From assembly GCA_010093705.1 (NCBI GenBank), contig MU006094.1, forward strand, positions 84,834-148,833: a DNA stretch of 64,000 bases, written 5' to 3'. The notes below the pieces were generated by a model that had not been told where the DNA came from, made no database searches, and worked only from the letters and a program-made list of their open reading frames with translations. Source of the DNA: Patellaria atrata CBS 101060 (Eukaryota > Ascomycota > Dothideomycetes > Patellariales > Patellariaceae). Positions 11,568-26,071 of this stretch are shown in pieces. Positions within the stretch are counted from its first letter, which is position 1, and every line of letters starts with the position of its first letter. The position numbers were made by a program, and so were the translations under genes.

Positions 11568-12144
11568 GACTGACAGAAATGTTTTGACAATACCACCGCT
11601 GCTGATTTTATGGATACCGGAGTTGGAAATGTGTAAATAACAATATTACCTACGTAATATTCGGGCATATCAACCCGAAACGATGTACTGTACGAGATGA
11701 CCTTCTTGTATTTATCATATAGTTTCTTCTTGTGAGTGAAGCAAGCTTACAAGGGTAAAAGTTATCCGACCTTTCATTAGACCCGCCCGTACTATAGAGT
11801 TGAACCAGTTCTACCTAATTGCGTCCCCTAGGCTGAACAGTTTGCTTTATGAGAACTATATTCTTGATCAATAATCCTACCTAAAACTAAGGTAACCATT
11901 CCTCATATTAGAAGTAGGCGGATAGAGGGAAGGAGCAACTGTGCATTTGTGAAGTCTTCACATAAGGTTGTTTCCAAGAGAAGTAATTCAAAACTTGTCC
12001 CTGCCAAGCACGAATGTGCAAGGGTCCTCGACCTCCACCACAAAGCTCTCGACAATATAAGGTACTCGAGGAACTATATACCCCTCCACAACAGCCTAGG
12101 ATGGCGAAATGACCATACCGCAAACCTCAAGATAAACACCTACT
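11568..12144. other. Intergenic between NFU1 and SEC6
   Basis: This tandem spacer holds the NFU1 3' UTR and SEC6 promoter. Nothing else was recognised. Confidence 0.6.
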
Positions 12145-14430
12145 ATGAATGATGCCGAAGCCGCCACCGTCAAGCTCGCCGAGCTCCTTCGGCACCCCGA
12201 AGACCTTGACAAGATCCCCGCCCTGGTTTCAGAATTCACACGCAAGAAAGCTGCCATAGATTTGCAGCTCCGGGTGGGGCTTAAAGAGCAGCTCGAAATT
12301 ACGCAAACTGGTATGAACAGCATCAGCGAGGGCCAGCGCACTGTCAACCTGATTAAAGATGAGATGATGAAGATCGATAAGCTGTGCGCGGAGGCGCAGA
12401 ATATGATCAGGGATTTCCCGCACATCAATACGGTGGCACAGACGCATAGGAATTTTGAGTTGGTGGAGAGACTGAAGAGGGATGTGGAGAGTTTTGATGA
12501 GAGGTTGGGGAGTATTGAATATCTCCTGAAGGAGGATGATAGGGAGCAGGAGCTTCAGCCGAATCTGTTGCAGATTCATCGTGAGTTGACGCAGTTGAGG
12601 GATATTAGGGATTCGGCTATGGATAGGGTCAAGGGGGAGGATGATACAGTGTTGGAACTCATTCAGAATTTGAGACTGGAGAGCGGGAGTACCCTTCAGG
12701 ACTACTTTGGGAGACTGGATGAGGTTGTGGATTGGTTCGACGAGCATGTTGGGAGTGCTTGCATGAACCTCATCCCTTTAGTCCACGCAGGCAATACCGG
12801 CCTTATTGTGCGTCTCGCCTTAGTGATACAGGAGGAGGAGAAGAACGACAAGAAAGTCAAGGCCCTGCAAGATGCACAGAGAGAATATAAAGAGCTAGCA
12901 TCCCGCTTCAAATCCATAGCAACGGGACCCAAAGAGCTACGAGGCTATAAGGAGAAATTTCTGGAAGCTATCAAACTCTCCGCATCAAACCAAATGGCAA
13001 TCGCAGACGAGGCATTCCTCGACGACCCCGAGAAGCTGAATAAGGCGATGAAATGGTACTTTAACGACCTCAACACCGTTAAACTGGGCATGTCCAACCT
13101 CATGCCTCGAAAGTGGAAAATCTTCCAAACCTACATCAACATCTACCACAATCTCATGCACGACTTCCTCCTCTCGCACATCAACAACGAAGATCTCACC
13201 CCTGCGCACATGCTCGCCATCATCCACTGGGAAGAAGCTTACTACACCAAGATGGGCAAGCTCGGAATCCCCGAAGACCAGTTACCCATGCATTTATTAG
13301 ACAACCGCGGTCCCGATATCGTCCGTGAATACCGCCAGCTCATTATCAAGGCCGTCGACCAGTGGATGGATCGCATGGGCGTTGTTGACAAGCAGAACTT
13401 TCTCGCGCGTCAAGAAACCGCTTTGGAGGCCGACGAGCAAGGCTGTTTCCGCACCAAGACTCTAGCCGACATGTGGCGCATGTTGCGCGAGCAGCTTGCC
13501 GTCGCCGGCAGCAGCGACCGGCACGACGTCGTCGAAGGTGTTGTAGACGCCATGTTCCGCGCATTACGAGCCCGACAGCAGATGTGGCAAGAACTCATTG
13601 ACGCGGAACTAGCGAAATACTCAGCGACAACGGCGGAACCAGAGGGACTCAATGCGCTCCAAGACTGGCTCATAAGTATCGCGAACGACCAAATCGTCAA
13701 CATCGACGACGCCGACGACGGCTCGGACAGAATAAGCCACGTCACACGCTTCACGCGCGAAATCCAACCCCTAATCTCCCCCACCTACCTCCCCACCCTG
13801 CAATCCCAAACCGAAACCCTCTCGAACGGCTACGTCGACCTAGCGACACACGCGATAAACATCTTCGTCGCGCTGATCTTCGCCCTCGACTTCCGGCCCA
13901 TCCTGCCCGAATTCTTCACTCCGTCCTGGTACGGCAAAAAGGGCATGGCGCAGCTCCTCAGTACCTTCGACGACTACCTCTCCGACTACCACCCCGTGTT
14001 GCACCCGTCGCTGCGCGACGTCCTCCTCGAAGACCTCGCCGACAGCCTCCTGCGCGCCTATCTCCTCGCGGTTCGCAACCGCGGCGCCCGCTTCCGCCGC
14101 GCCGACCCCTGGGTTGACAAGATCCGCGACGACATCACCGCCGTCTTCACCTTCTTCTCTACCCGTGCCGAGGCTAACTTTCCCGACATCAAGGCGAAGT
14201 GGAAGGCCGTCGATGGCATGGTGAGGCTGGTTGAGTGCGAGAAGGCTGCTGTGGCGGATGTCTGGCGCGGCTTTAAGGAGGAGTGGTGGGATGCTTCTGC
14301 TAGCTGGGCTGAGAGCGTCCTCAGGGCTCGCGACGACTTCGAGAGGGCCATGCTGGCGGGTGTGCGCGCCGGCGCGGCGGACGTCGAACCCAGGAGGGCC
14401 GCGGAAACTATCATGGCGAGGGTGAAGTGA
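12145..14430 (+). CDS. SEC6: Exocyst complex subunit Sec6
   Basis: A single uninterrupted 761-codon frame, the usual length for fungal Sec6. Its start (AEAATVKLAELLRHPEDL) matches the conserved beginning of filamentous-fungal Sec6 as I know it, which supports the ATG at 12145. The N-terminal 180 residues are charged and coiled-coil-like; the rest is a helical rod (Sec6 fold) with motifs such as LMHDFLLSHINNEDL and HWEEAYY. Sec6 is a core subunit of the octameric exocyst that tethers secretory vesicles at the plasma membrane, hyphal tips and septa. Codon choice changes along the gene: G-rich purine codons around 12400-12720, then strongly C-ending codons from about 12760 to the end. Confidence 0.93.
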   Translation: MNDAEAATVKLAELLRHPEDLDKIPALVSEFTRKKAAIDLQLRVGLKEQLEITQTGMNSISEGQRTVNLIKDEMMKIDKLCAEAQNMIRDFPHINTVAQTHRNFELVERLKRDVESFDERLGSIEYLLKEDDREQELQPNLLQIHRELTQLRDIRDSAMDRVKGEDDTVLELIQNLRLESGSTLQDYFGRLDEVVDWFDEHVGSACMNLIPLVHAGNTGLIVRLALVIQEEEKNDKKVKALQDAQREYKELASRFKSIATGPKELRGYKEKFLEAIKLSASNQMAIADEAFLDDPEKLNKAMKWYFNDLNTVKLGMSNLMPRKWKIFQTYINIYHNLMHDFLLSHINNEDLTPAHMLAIIHWEEAYYTKMGKLGIPEDQLPMHLLDNRGPDIVREYRQLIIKAVDQWMDRMGVVDKQNFLARQETALEADEQGCFRTKTLADMWRMLREQLAVAGSSDRHDVVEGVVDAMFRALRARQQMWQELIDAELAKYSATTAEPEGLNALQDWLISIANDQIVNIDDADDGSDRISHVTRFTREIQPLISPTYLPTLQSQTETLSNGYVDLATHAINIFVALIFALDFRPILPEFFTPSWYGKKGMAQLLSTFDDYLSDYHPVLHPSLRDVLLEDLADSLLRAYLLAVRNRGARFRRADPWVDKIRDDITAVFTFFSTRAEANFPDIKAKWKAVDGMVRLVECEKAAVADVWRGFKEEWWDASASWAESVLRARDDFERAMLAGVRAGAADVEPRRAAETIMARVK

Positions 14431-15187
14431 GCACGGACCCAACCACGGGGGGTAACTTCTTAACCAAAGGGAGCGTCTAGAGCGGGAGGGCCATCTGGGA
14501 GTGGGAGTGGGGGGAGGAGTGGGGGGCCCGCGGAGGCACGGAGGGATCGGCGGAATGCACAGAAGTGCACGGAGGCGGTGCAGTGCATTTTCCGTAGCCC
14601 TGGAGAGGGCCCGGAGGGGTGGCGGAAGGATTTTTCCTGCAGCCCAGCCGATGGCGTACTTCTCCGGACGTTGGGATAAAATCCCGGAGGTTTTATTTCG
14701 GATCGGAAAGAACGGTGAGTTAGGCGAGTACGGCCCAATGGGTTCCTCTACCTTGCACTACCTATGGCTTCCTCAGTGGAGTTTTTTTTTTTTATCACTT
14801 CACGTCACGGGATATAGTTCCCGATGAATTGCCAAAGGTTCCGATTGAACGATGTACACGTAATTTCATCGCTATTCTGTAGATATACCAATAAGATCAA
14901 AGGCCAAATCCGAGATCTATTTTTAGATAAAACTTTTTTCGAATGTTATCGATCCCCTTCTTTTTTGTCTTATGTGCAGGTTAAAAACAGATCTCTAAAA
15001 CCACAAAGATGCTATGTACCCTGAAACAGGCATCAGGCGAATTCGAAACCGCCCAATAGCGGATGAAAAAAGACTCCGGATCCCCCCTGCCGAAGAGTGA
15101 AAAAGATGGTAGGAAATAATGGAGAGCCATATGCCGCGTAACAAAAGACCGAATCGGGAAAATGTCTATATTTTCTCAGCCTCCCCC
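14431..15187. other. Intergenic, convergent 3' ends of SEC6 and homocitrate synthase
   Basis: Contains a G-rich stretch at 14495-14640 directly after SEC6, then AT-rich sequence. No gene is supported. Confidence 0.55.
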
Positions 15188-17439
<2,252 letters not shown>

Positions 17440-17490
17440 TGTGGGGATGGGTCAATGTGAGGCGGCGGGGTCGTGTGAGGTATGATATAA

Positions 17491-17496
17491 GAGTCA
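17491..17496 (-). promoter_or_regulatory. Putative CpcA/Gcn4 core site upstream of homocitrate synthase
   Basis: Minus-strand TGACTC (followed by TT) 52 bp upstream of the ATG at 17439. The core matches the general amino-acid control element TGACTCA except for the final base. Lysine genes are known targets of this regulon, but a six-base match alone is weak. Confidence 0.35.
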
Positions 17497-17967
17497 AAGT
17501 GGGAAGGACTTTGTTCTATTAGAGACAGAGTGCAATTGAGAGAGTGGCGTGTAAGGGAGGAGTGTTGAATTTATCTAATCTTGGGGGAGAGGGAGTTGTT
17601 TAAGTGATATAGTAGTCGGGGAGTGGAAGTATTTCAATTATGACTGTGTCATGTCCTTCAGGACGAATTGACGTGGATGTGAAAAAAAATGGAAATTTCC
17701 GCGCTTCTGCACTTTCTGCACAGAAGGTCCGGTCGGTGTGGGGAATCCTTGGGAGGGGTTCAAGGATAGATGCCACCGAGGCCACCACCGCCCTGCCACC
17801 AAGAAGTACGCACAACCGATCTCGCAATTCCTTGATCCTTACGGCCAAGCGCCCTTTAGCTTTTCTTTGGGTTCACGGGGCCTTGTGGACTTGTTGTGGC
17901 CTTGGGCCGTACGTGCGCCGAAACAACGACCGCATCTTGGACCTTCCTGACCATTATTCTCCCACCT

Positions 17968-18007
17968 ACTCCCATACTCCCATACTCCCATACTCCCATT
18001 CTCCCAT
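17968..18007. repeat. 8-bp tandem repeat, five units
   Basis: Five copies of ACTCCCAT (the last with one change), followed by a partial copy. It lies in the intergenic region beyond the homocitrate synthase promoter. Confidence 0.9.
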
Positions 18008-21000
18008 ACTCCCCCACGAACAAGGCAAACTGGTAAACTGTTTTTGCTCCAGAATTGTCCTTACGATTTGCATCAACCTTACCATATGCACTCATCGATG
18101 CATGGCCAAAAGTTTTACACCTTGACCCCTTCCCCCCGATGGTCTAGCCCAGTCCTCCTTTTAATTACTGACACGAGCTGCCAGATGGGCCTCATCATCT
18201 AAAACTGTCTCGAGCTTTGCCAGAGCTCTGCCAAAGCTTTGCGTCTTTCTATCCCCACGATCCCGTTGTACGCGATACCCCTCCTTTAGGATCCTCTAGT
18301 GGTCGTACGGTATAGTACCGATTGTATAGTACCGTATCTCCCGTCGTGTGGTTACTAAGTTGATTTGCATGCTTCTCGGTCTCCCCCCATGCTTTGCTCA
18401 CTCTTTTCGTCTACTCACCTCAATCCCTTTCCCCAGACCTCCTTTTCGTCCGTCTTTCTTCACGCAGCATTAAGAAAGTCAATATCTCTCGGCATCTCGG
18501 GTTATACAACAGTTTACTGCTTCTATATCCCTATCCATCGAGCTGCAGATTTGTCACAAGCGTGAAGCAGCAATTCTCCGTGAAGACACTGGAGACTATC
18601 TTATTGACCATTGTACTAGTACGATACCGTAACCTCAGAGCAGTTCCGAAGTATACTACCAATCAAGCCTCAGCTCGTCTGAATGTGGAATTCACTTGTG
18701 GGTGGACTTACGAGAATGAGCGATGGTGTATATCTCTGAACTTCCGCCGTAGCTGACCTTAAAACTGTTTAGCGTCGCAGGGGACACCACAATCTATTTT
18801 TCCATCTCATAAGTGGCTCTTTTGTTTTCAAGCGGTAAGCAGTAGCAATATCTTCTTACTACAAAGAATGTCTATATTCAGCCTCAGCGGGAAGCTCTTG
18901 GGAAACTAGAGCCTCCGGGCAGCGTCTGATGGATCACATCGTTCCTGTGCCTTGCTGCTTACGGATGCGATTCCTCTTTCCGTCTACATGGAGCGGCATC
19001 CAACTCGCAATATTCATCAAGCATGCTGCAATTGTTTCCTTTCATATTTTGAGCATTTATCCTAGCTGCTGCAGCTACGGCACACAACGCGTCCATTTTT
19101 GACTCTTGATCGCAAGCATAAGCCCTGTCTCTTCGAATGTTTCCGCGATAATTTAAGAAGTGATGTCATTTGGGAAGAGAGTATACCAGAGGGTGAACTG
19201 GTTTATACAGTAAACTGATAACAACGCGCAAACCAAGGATGAATTATTCAGTATGCTGTGTAGCATATGGTAGGAGGCTCAACATGTTGTGCCTCTAATA
19301 CATAACTTCTAAATCTGGATAGAGGACCCTTTTTTTATTGCATCTTCACTAATAAGAACAGTTTAGATGTTTAGGATACTATGATCTGACAGGAGTCGAC
19401 CAATAAGATATTCCCAGGATGACCGTAGGGCCGCGCGGGTCCTGCAGCAAGGCGGTTGTACGACCGGAAAATCGAGTGAAGGATCATCCCCTGGATTAGA
19501 ACTACCTGCATCCCGCATATCGAGCGAGTACCTCCACCGCTCAGGCTGAAAGCTTGGCCATTCCCCGAACCAACTGGGGATATGTGGGATCGATGGTTCT
19601 GATTCTCTACACCGATCCGCAAACATAATCCTACGCGAGTCACTTCGACCATTTACTCTGTACCAAAAGCGGACCTCCACAGTCCATGTACTACTGTATA
19701 CCTTACCCCCTAGGGTTATCATGTACAGGTGCCGTTACTGTACTAGGATCTCTGCAGTCCTGTCTCCCGTCCTCTCGGGTTGTACTCTCTATGGAAATGC
19801 AGTAATGAACAGAGACTGTACTTTGCAGGTTGCCGCAATAACCGAAGATTGAAGACGTCTGCCGTGTCATTCATAATGTCGCGTAAGTCTCATCTAGCGC
19901 TTGTATCTTGATACTGACTGCGATGGTGGTAACTATTGTCGATTTACTAAGTATCTCTCCGTCATCGTCGATTAGTACTGAGCGTTGATGTACACAAGGT
20001 AAATCTTCAAGTATACCTATTCAATATCAGATGATTAAATTCTCCATTGCGCCTCTGACAATTCTCTGGACCTGGTGCTACATTTCACTCTTCGCCCGGA
20101 CCGGGAATGTATCCTAGGGTCGATATCACCTCCAGAAGCTCGGACATCCCCAATGATGCCGTTGAGAGATTCGAGCGGGAAAAAGAATCCAGATAGAGAT
20201 TACAGAAACAATATTTCCGTAAGACCGTAGAGACCACTCTTTTCGAGAACAATTAGGCCCTCCGATTCTGCAGAGCAATACCTAAATACTGCCATTACTG
20301 TCATAATTGTGGCGACCGAGTCGAATCAGCGATTTGCTCACGACTCTCCCACCACGACTTTCGACGAATTCGTGCGACACGATTGATTTTGTATTACTCA
20401 TCTTTCATTTCACCAAGTGGACGGGATCTGTTCGGGTAGAACAACTGGTTCTAAAGGTGTACCAATGCAAGATTTACGTCTTCAAAATCGCCCGGGACGG
20501 CAGAGTCTGTTAGGATGATAGTGTACTATACAACGGTCGTCAACCTTTGGCAGTTTAGTTGCTACTTGCTAGCCTAGGTGCAGCCCTATATCGATAGGCA
20601 CGATAGGCACAAGCCTCCAAGCACGCAATTTAGCCTAAGCCAGCTAACCTTATGCTTACAAAGTCACAAGGACGACTCTCAATAATATTGGAACTCCACA
20701 GTAAAAGACTCACTATAGCGATCAAGACGCTATATTGCTGTTGTGTAACTTCAGACTCAATAACTTTCCGGCCTCTAACATACAGAATTCTCCACATCTG
20801 TTTACTACAATATCCTGTACTTCTACAGGGGCCCATCACCGAGACCGAGCAGCAACAGCACGAGCGAAGCTAGGGAAGTCATACCATTTGAGAAGTCACG
20901 GAAAACATCCAACCGGAGAATACTTTCCATGGAGATACCTAAACGCTTCAACATGTACATTTTCCTTTCGAAGTCAGATCAGCAGAAAATCAGAAGATCG

Positions 21001-23288
21001 TTTCTCTTCAGAATACCTCCAAAACGTCCGTAATTCGAGCGAGCCCTAAAGCGGTCAAGTCACCGCCATTTGAAGTCGAATTCACATGTTGCCCATCAAT
21101 AAACGTCGTTCGACCGGGTTCCTACGACCAATGATTTATCGTCCGATAGTCATGCTATAGTTCAACATAACACGTTGTTGCTTGATTCGAAAGGGGATAA
21201 CGAGTCCATAGGTATGAGCCGTCTTGCTACCCCACGGAATGCAAGAAAAGCCCTACATTTCTTCCTCTAAGATGTACCAAATTGGTCGCAATGAATATCT
21301 ATACCGGACCTTTTCTGAAAGCGAACCATATTTTGCCAGGAACATTCTCACTGGACCGCCACCACAGAGAGATTGCTGCACCGAGCAAAACAGCTTTCAG
21401 TAACACATCCAGACCAATTCACCCGTCGCGAAACGTTCATCATCACTCAGCGGACAAACACATATGATCGTCGTCGAGTCCAGCCTCTTCACCAGTGAAG
21501 TCTCCACGAAGCCTCCGCAAACAAGACTGAACCCACGTTCCAAAAATCGAACCGTCCTCCGCAAAGCTTACATCTCCGTCTTTCTGACTTAGATACCAGG
21601 GCTCATCACTTCGCCTTTCCTCGATCTAGATTCATTCCCGTCACTCTAGACAGTTATTCTTATCCATAGTCCCTTCATTGATCTCATCCGGATCTTTCCT
21701 CTACGCGCCTTGATTCCTTCACTTTTCGAACTACCACTGCTTCCTCTTCCGCAAGCTTAACGCTGCCCGCACCGAGTCATCCCCGCTATACCCCCCTACC
21801 ACAGTCCGATCATATCTCCTTCTCGTAGTACCCTGCGCATGGTAGCCTCATCTGTGTCACTAGAGCAACCAACTTCTGAACCTCAATCCTAACCTATTGA
21901 CTCCATCCCAAACTTTCACCACCGAGGATCCGATGCAACATTCAATCTAGCTGACACATACGCCCAACCGACAAATGCTTCAATTGGTTACGCCGGCGTC
22001 AGTCCTATCACTCACCGGGCATCCCCAGCTGGTTTGCAGTGATGCACGGCATGCCGAACGTGGCTGATGCAGTAAACTTTCGACCAGTCGCAATACTACA
22101 TTCCTCCGCTAGATCGTTGTCTCGTTAAGGTACAGCGATCGGATAGATAGTATCGAAGTCTCCGGATACGTGATGACATCCTCGATTCCCGGTACTATTT
22201 ATCAGATGGCTGTGCGCGTTACCGAGACAACGATATCAAAGGAGAAAGAAGGTGCCGCACCACGTTGAAAGGGAACTATATTTCACACAATCGACGTTTA
22301 TCCGAACATTACAATAGGGGTTCCGAGCCTCACCATGCGGGTGGGCTGAGTACGACTATCCCCGGAGGATCATCAACGCTGAAAAGACGTAATTACTTTC
22401 ACCAGGTCTAACATGGGTGCAAAGGTCTGAGCGTCCCAACATGAGGTAAGTACATCGCACGTGAACGAATTCCTTTTGCATATAAGTCAAGCATACTGGA
22501 TAATGAGATTTCCCGACAGCGAGGTGAGTTGTCCTTCGGCGTATAACCCGTTTTCCTCAGTGAGTATCCCCCCGTTCACTGCACAGTCAATGTGTGCTAT
22601 GGATAGTAAATGCCATTCGACTTATCACATCGGTCCATTAGTATTACCGGCTATGGAAAATCCCAAACCGGAAGGTAAGGAAGGATTTAGTTGTCTGGCC
22701 TAACAGAACGGAGAACATACCTGCTCACTCAGGGGTTGATAAAACTCTAAACCTCGATCGACGAAGCTATTCATTTCACCGATACTGGATAAGTATACCT
22801 CATCAGCTCTCGTATTAGGTTCACGAAATGTCAAATGGGATTCCCTCCGCTAAGAGTTCGATTATACCCCTTTTCAGCGACGAGAGATCAACGCGAAGCA
22901 ACAAGTACTGTACTGCACAACAGAAACACATTTATACAATCCGACCGCAAATATCCAGCGCAAATCAATTGCGTCCCTCCGTCCCAGCACTGCGACCCTA
23001 CGCAAGTACACTCGCTCTTCCAACACGCCGCCTGACTCCAGTACGCACCAACTGCAAACTACACCAAGGCGTACTGTACTTTACCGTGCACGCGCCAACC
23101 TAAAGATAGTTTGGAGTTCCGATGTCAAACCCGAAGATCAGCTGGCGACTGTACTGTATACTACAGTACAAGGAGTTGAGAAAGCGAGACGTGCCAGAGG
23201 GGATACAGGATATGCGGGTGAGTAGCCTTTTTCCAACCGGTGGGGTAGTGCGATAACTGCGTCGAGATGAGCTGTGGAAATACGCGTG

Positions 23289-23320
23289 CGATACGATACT
23301 ATACGATACGATACGATGCG
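23289..23320. repeat. CGATA-type short tandem repeat
   Basis: Imperfect 5-bp units of CGATA (cgatacgatactatacgata and onward) in non-coding DNA. Confidence 0.7.
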
Positions 23321-26071
23321 GTGTGGTACAGGGGGGGGCAAAATACACTTACAAGTCCTGCGTATCGCGCGTGGTGTCGACGTTATCTCCAACTAAACCT
23401 CGGGACTATAGGCTTGAGAGATACATAGATGCGATTTTATGTTTAACTCTCGCGTGCTTCTTCGACTGGTGAAGGTAGTACCGAATACTCCGCGCCGCGT
23501 AGATGTGAATTATGTCGATGCGAGGGAGGTAGATACTGTATGTATCATGTGGTGTAGAACCCGAAGGGGTGTCACGGCCCGATGTAAGGCCCGGAAGCTT
23601 CACACTGGATCGGGCCGCGGTGTGTGTGTCTCCGGAGGTGGGAGGTGGGAGGGGATTCGCATTTATTCCGCTGATGTGTAGAATGTGGCGTCCTGCCTGA
23701 GTGGTCCGGGTAGGTAGTCAGAGCCCGACCACAAGAATATTTCAGTGGCTGGTTGCGTAGACTATAAGAACCACCTCAGGGGGTGTCGTGTAGCGTAGAT
23801 ATTATCATACTCCCCTATACCCATTCATCGGTATGCGGGTTTAGGTCCCCGGGTAGTGGAATGTAACGAGAGACATATATGGCAGTCTTAGCAGTTTGAA
23901 TACACAGATCCTCCTGTGTATATCTTATCCTCTTGCTCAAACAAACCACGGATGTCCCGATAAATAAACTCAGCCTGCAATACTAACCCAGTCAAATGCC
24001 CCCACCCTCAACTTTTCCCCTAATCCTATCCTCTTCTTCAACCATAAAGACTCCCGTACGCCAAATCATCAGTCTCACTATACCCCATTATTTGGACACG
24101 CTTCCTCATCACTTGTCATAAAGTCGATTCTATCTGGCCATGATATACCCAACCCCCTCCCCCGATAGTCAACACCCGACGGTCAAAGCATATATGTAAG
24201 CACCGAGAGTTTCGTATAGCCACCACCACCCCTCCTCCCTCCTCCCCAGCCTTCTCTTCCTCCCAACCTTCCCCACAACTCTTACTTCTTCCGGATTTCG
24301 ACCGGATCCAGACGTGGTCTCGGTTCAGCTCTCGGATCCAGTTGCCTGGACTCTACTGTGCTCGTCTTTTTTGGTTTGGTCTGGATTGATTTTGCAGAGG
24401 ATATGGGGAGGGTTTTTCTTCGTCTGGCAGTCCTTAGGGTAGATGGAAGACGTCTCGGTTTTGTGTTCCGGGATGACTAGTATGAACGGCTCGAGGTTCC
24501 GGGGCTATGGGAGAGTTGGTTGGTGCCTGAGTGACGTTATGTTTTGAAAGTTCGCGTGGTCGTTCTGTGTGAAGTAAACCCCTGCCCAGGTCTCCGCATA
24601 AACACAACCATAGCTACGTGTGCGGGATATGCAGGATATCAGGCCCGATGTTTGACCAGGTCGTCGATTGAGTTCTCAGAGGAAACAGTGAGCGGAATAC
24701 TATCTATTCTTACTGATATGTCCTCAGGTAGGTGCTCATGTAGTTTTTATTATAGATCCGCAGAATACGTCTTAGGAGGTCACGGGAAATTGGACCAGCA
24801 CAGATATCGAAACCGAAGCTAGAATTGTTTGGTTGACTCCTAGTTGCGATAGAGGATAGGGAAGAATGGTCTGGATGGAATGTTCGTTGGGAAGCTCCGG
24901 ATAACGTTTCGGGATATCCTCAGATGGTTTCGCAGGCGGTAGTTGTGTGTTGGTACCTTATGCTGTCAAGGCGTTTTGATGTTCCGCTTCTGTTCCCTTT
25001 TCGTATCAGTATATCAGCTATACTTTTTACTCGTCCCATCCTTCGAACCTTTTCCTATGGTTATCCTCGACCGTTCCGTGTGTTTGAGGGGTTTGAGAGA
25101 GATTGTATGATTGTTACAGCTTGAATGCTTATCGGAATTCGCCTACTTCGATAGAGCTCGTTAAACCATAATGATGAGATTCTATCGAGCTTGGTATAGA
25201 GAAATACGGAAAAGGGCCAGTGTACATATTTGAGATGATATCTGAAATGGTAGAAACTAGATTATTTTACCTCTTAAGCTGGTCAGCAACTCGTATATGA
25301 TTTATGAATGATATTTGACATCTTTTTTCGGTTTTCTGTACTGAGACTCGATTGAAGCTTCCGGATCCGGTATTGGAGAGGTGCTATATACCCTAATACT
25401 GAGGTTGCCATTGGTCAAGTAGCTTTGTAAGTGTTTTAAATGCGCTTGTAAAAGTTGAAGAATATTGTGTGTGAAGTGATTGTGAAAAGAGAAGGTGGTC
25501 AACAATTCTCTCCACGAACTCATGCTGAAAATGCTAGACCATAGATAGATTCTCCATCTATGGTTATCTCCCTATTACTTCCATGTTGGGGATGTTTGGT
25601 CCTCTCTTTCGGATACTCCTCAATGCACAAAAATAAGACTTGGATCACTTTTAGATTAGAATGCTGGATATGGTACATGTAGAGTATTTCCAACCAGAAG
25701 TTTAGACCGTGATGATGCTGCATGTGGGCGAAAGCCGGATTCGTAAAAAAGTTCTGCGACCTAAAATGAAAATACAAGTTGTAGATTTAGGGTAAGTGTT
25801 CCTTAAAACGCGAAAATGAATTTTTCGCAACCGGTTCATACTCTCCATTTCAAATTTTCATCCTGGGTCGTAAATTGATCTATCACAAGACATCGGAAGG
25901 GAAATTGTCATCTCTATTCCTGCGATTGCAGACTCTATGGGTGCCGCTGGTTAAATCTGCGGAACAAAAACAATCGCCAGCCCTTTTGGTGATTAAAGTA
26001 GTACTGTATAAACTGTCATGAATCATGCTGAATTGCTACCGGCGTCGTATGCTTTGACTGGAAGAATGGAA

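Larger units (their letters stand above)
17440..26071. other. Gene-poor stretch of 8.6 kb
   Basis: No open frame here has recognisable motifs, a domain or a consistent set of introns. Frames of 60-120 codons occur on both strands at chance-like density. The sequence is not strikingly AT-rich. It holds an 8-bp tandem repeat, a CGATA-rich run and several palindromic GTAC clusters (18300-18342, 23150-23172). C/T-rich tracts at 23990-24300 resemble fungal promoter or leader DNA but have no evident gene after them. Old decayed repeats, a lineage-specific gene or non-coding transcripts cannot be excluded by eye. Confidence 0.5.

Noticed and set aside
13840-14442. 200-codon minus-strand frame
   Set aside because: Antisense of SEC6; its length is explained by the GC-rich codon pattern of that gene.
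19363-19722. 119-codon minus-strand frame
   Set aside because: Its composition is unremarkable, an alternative frame of similar length overlaps it, and no homology is recognised.
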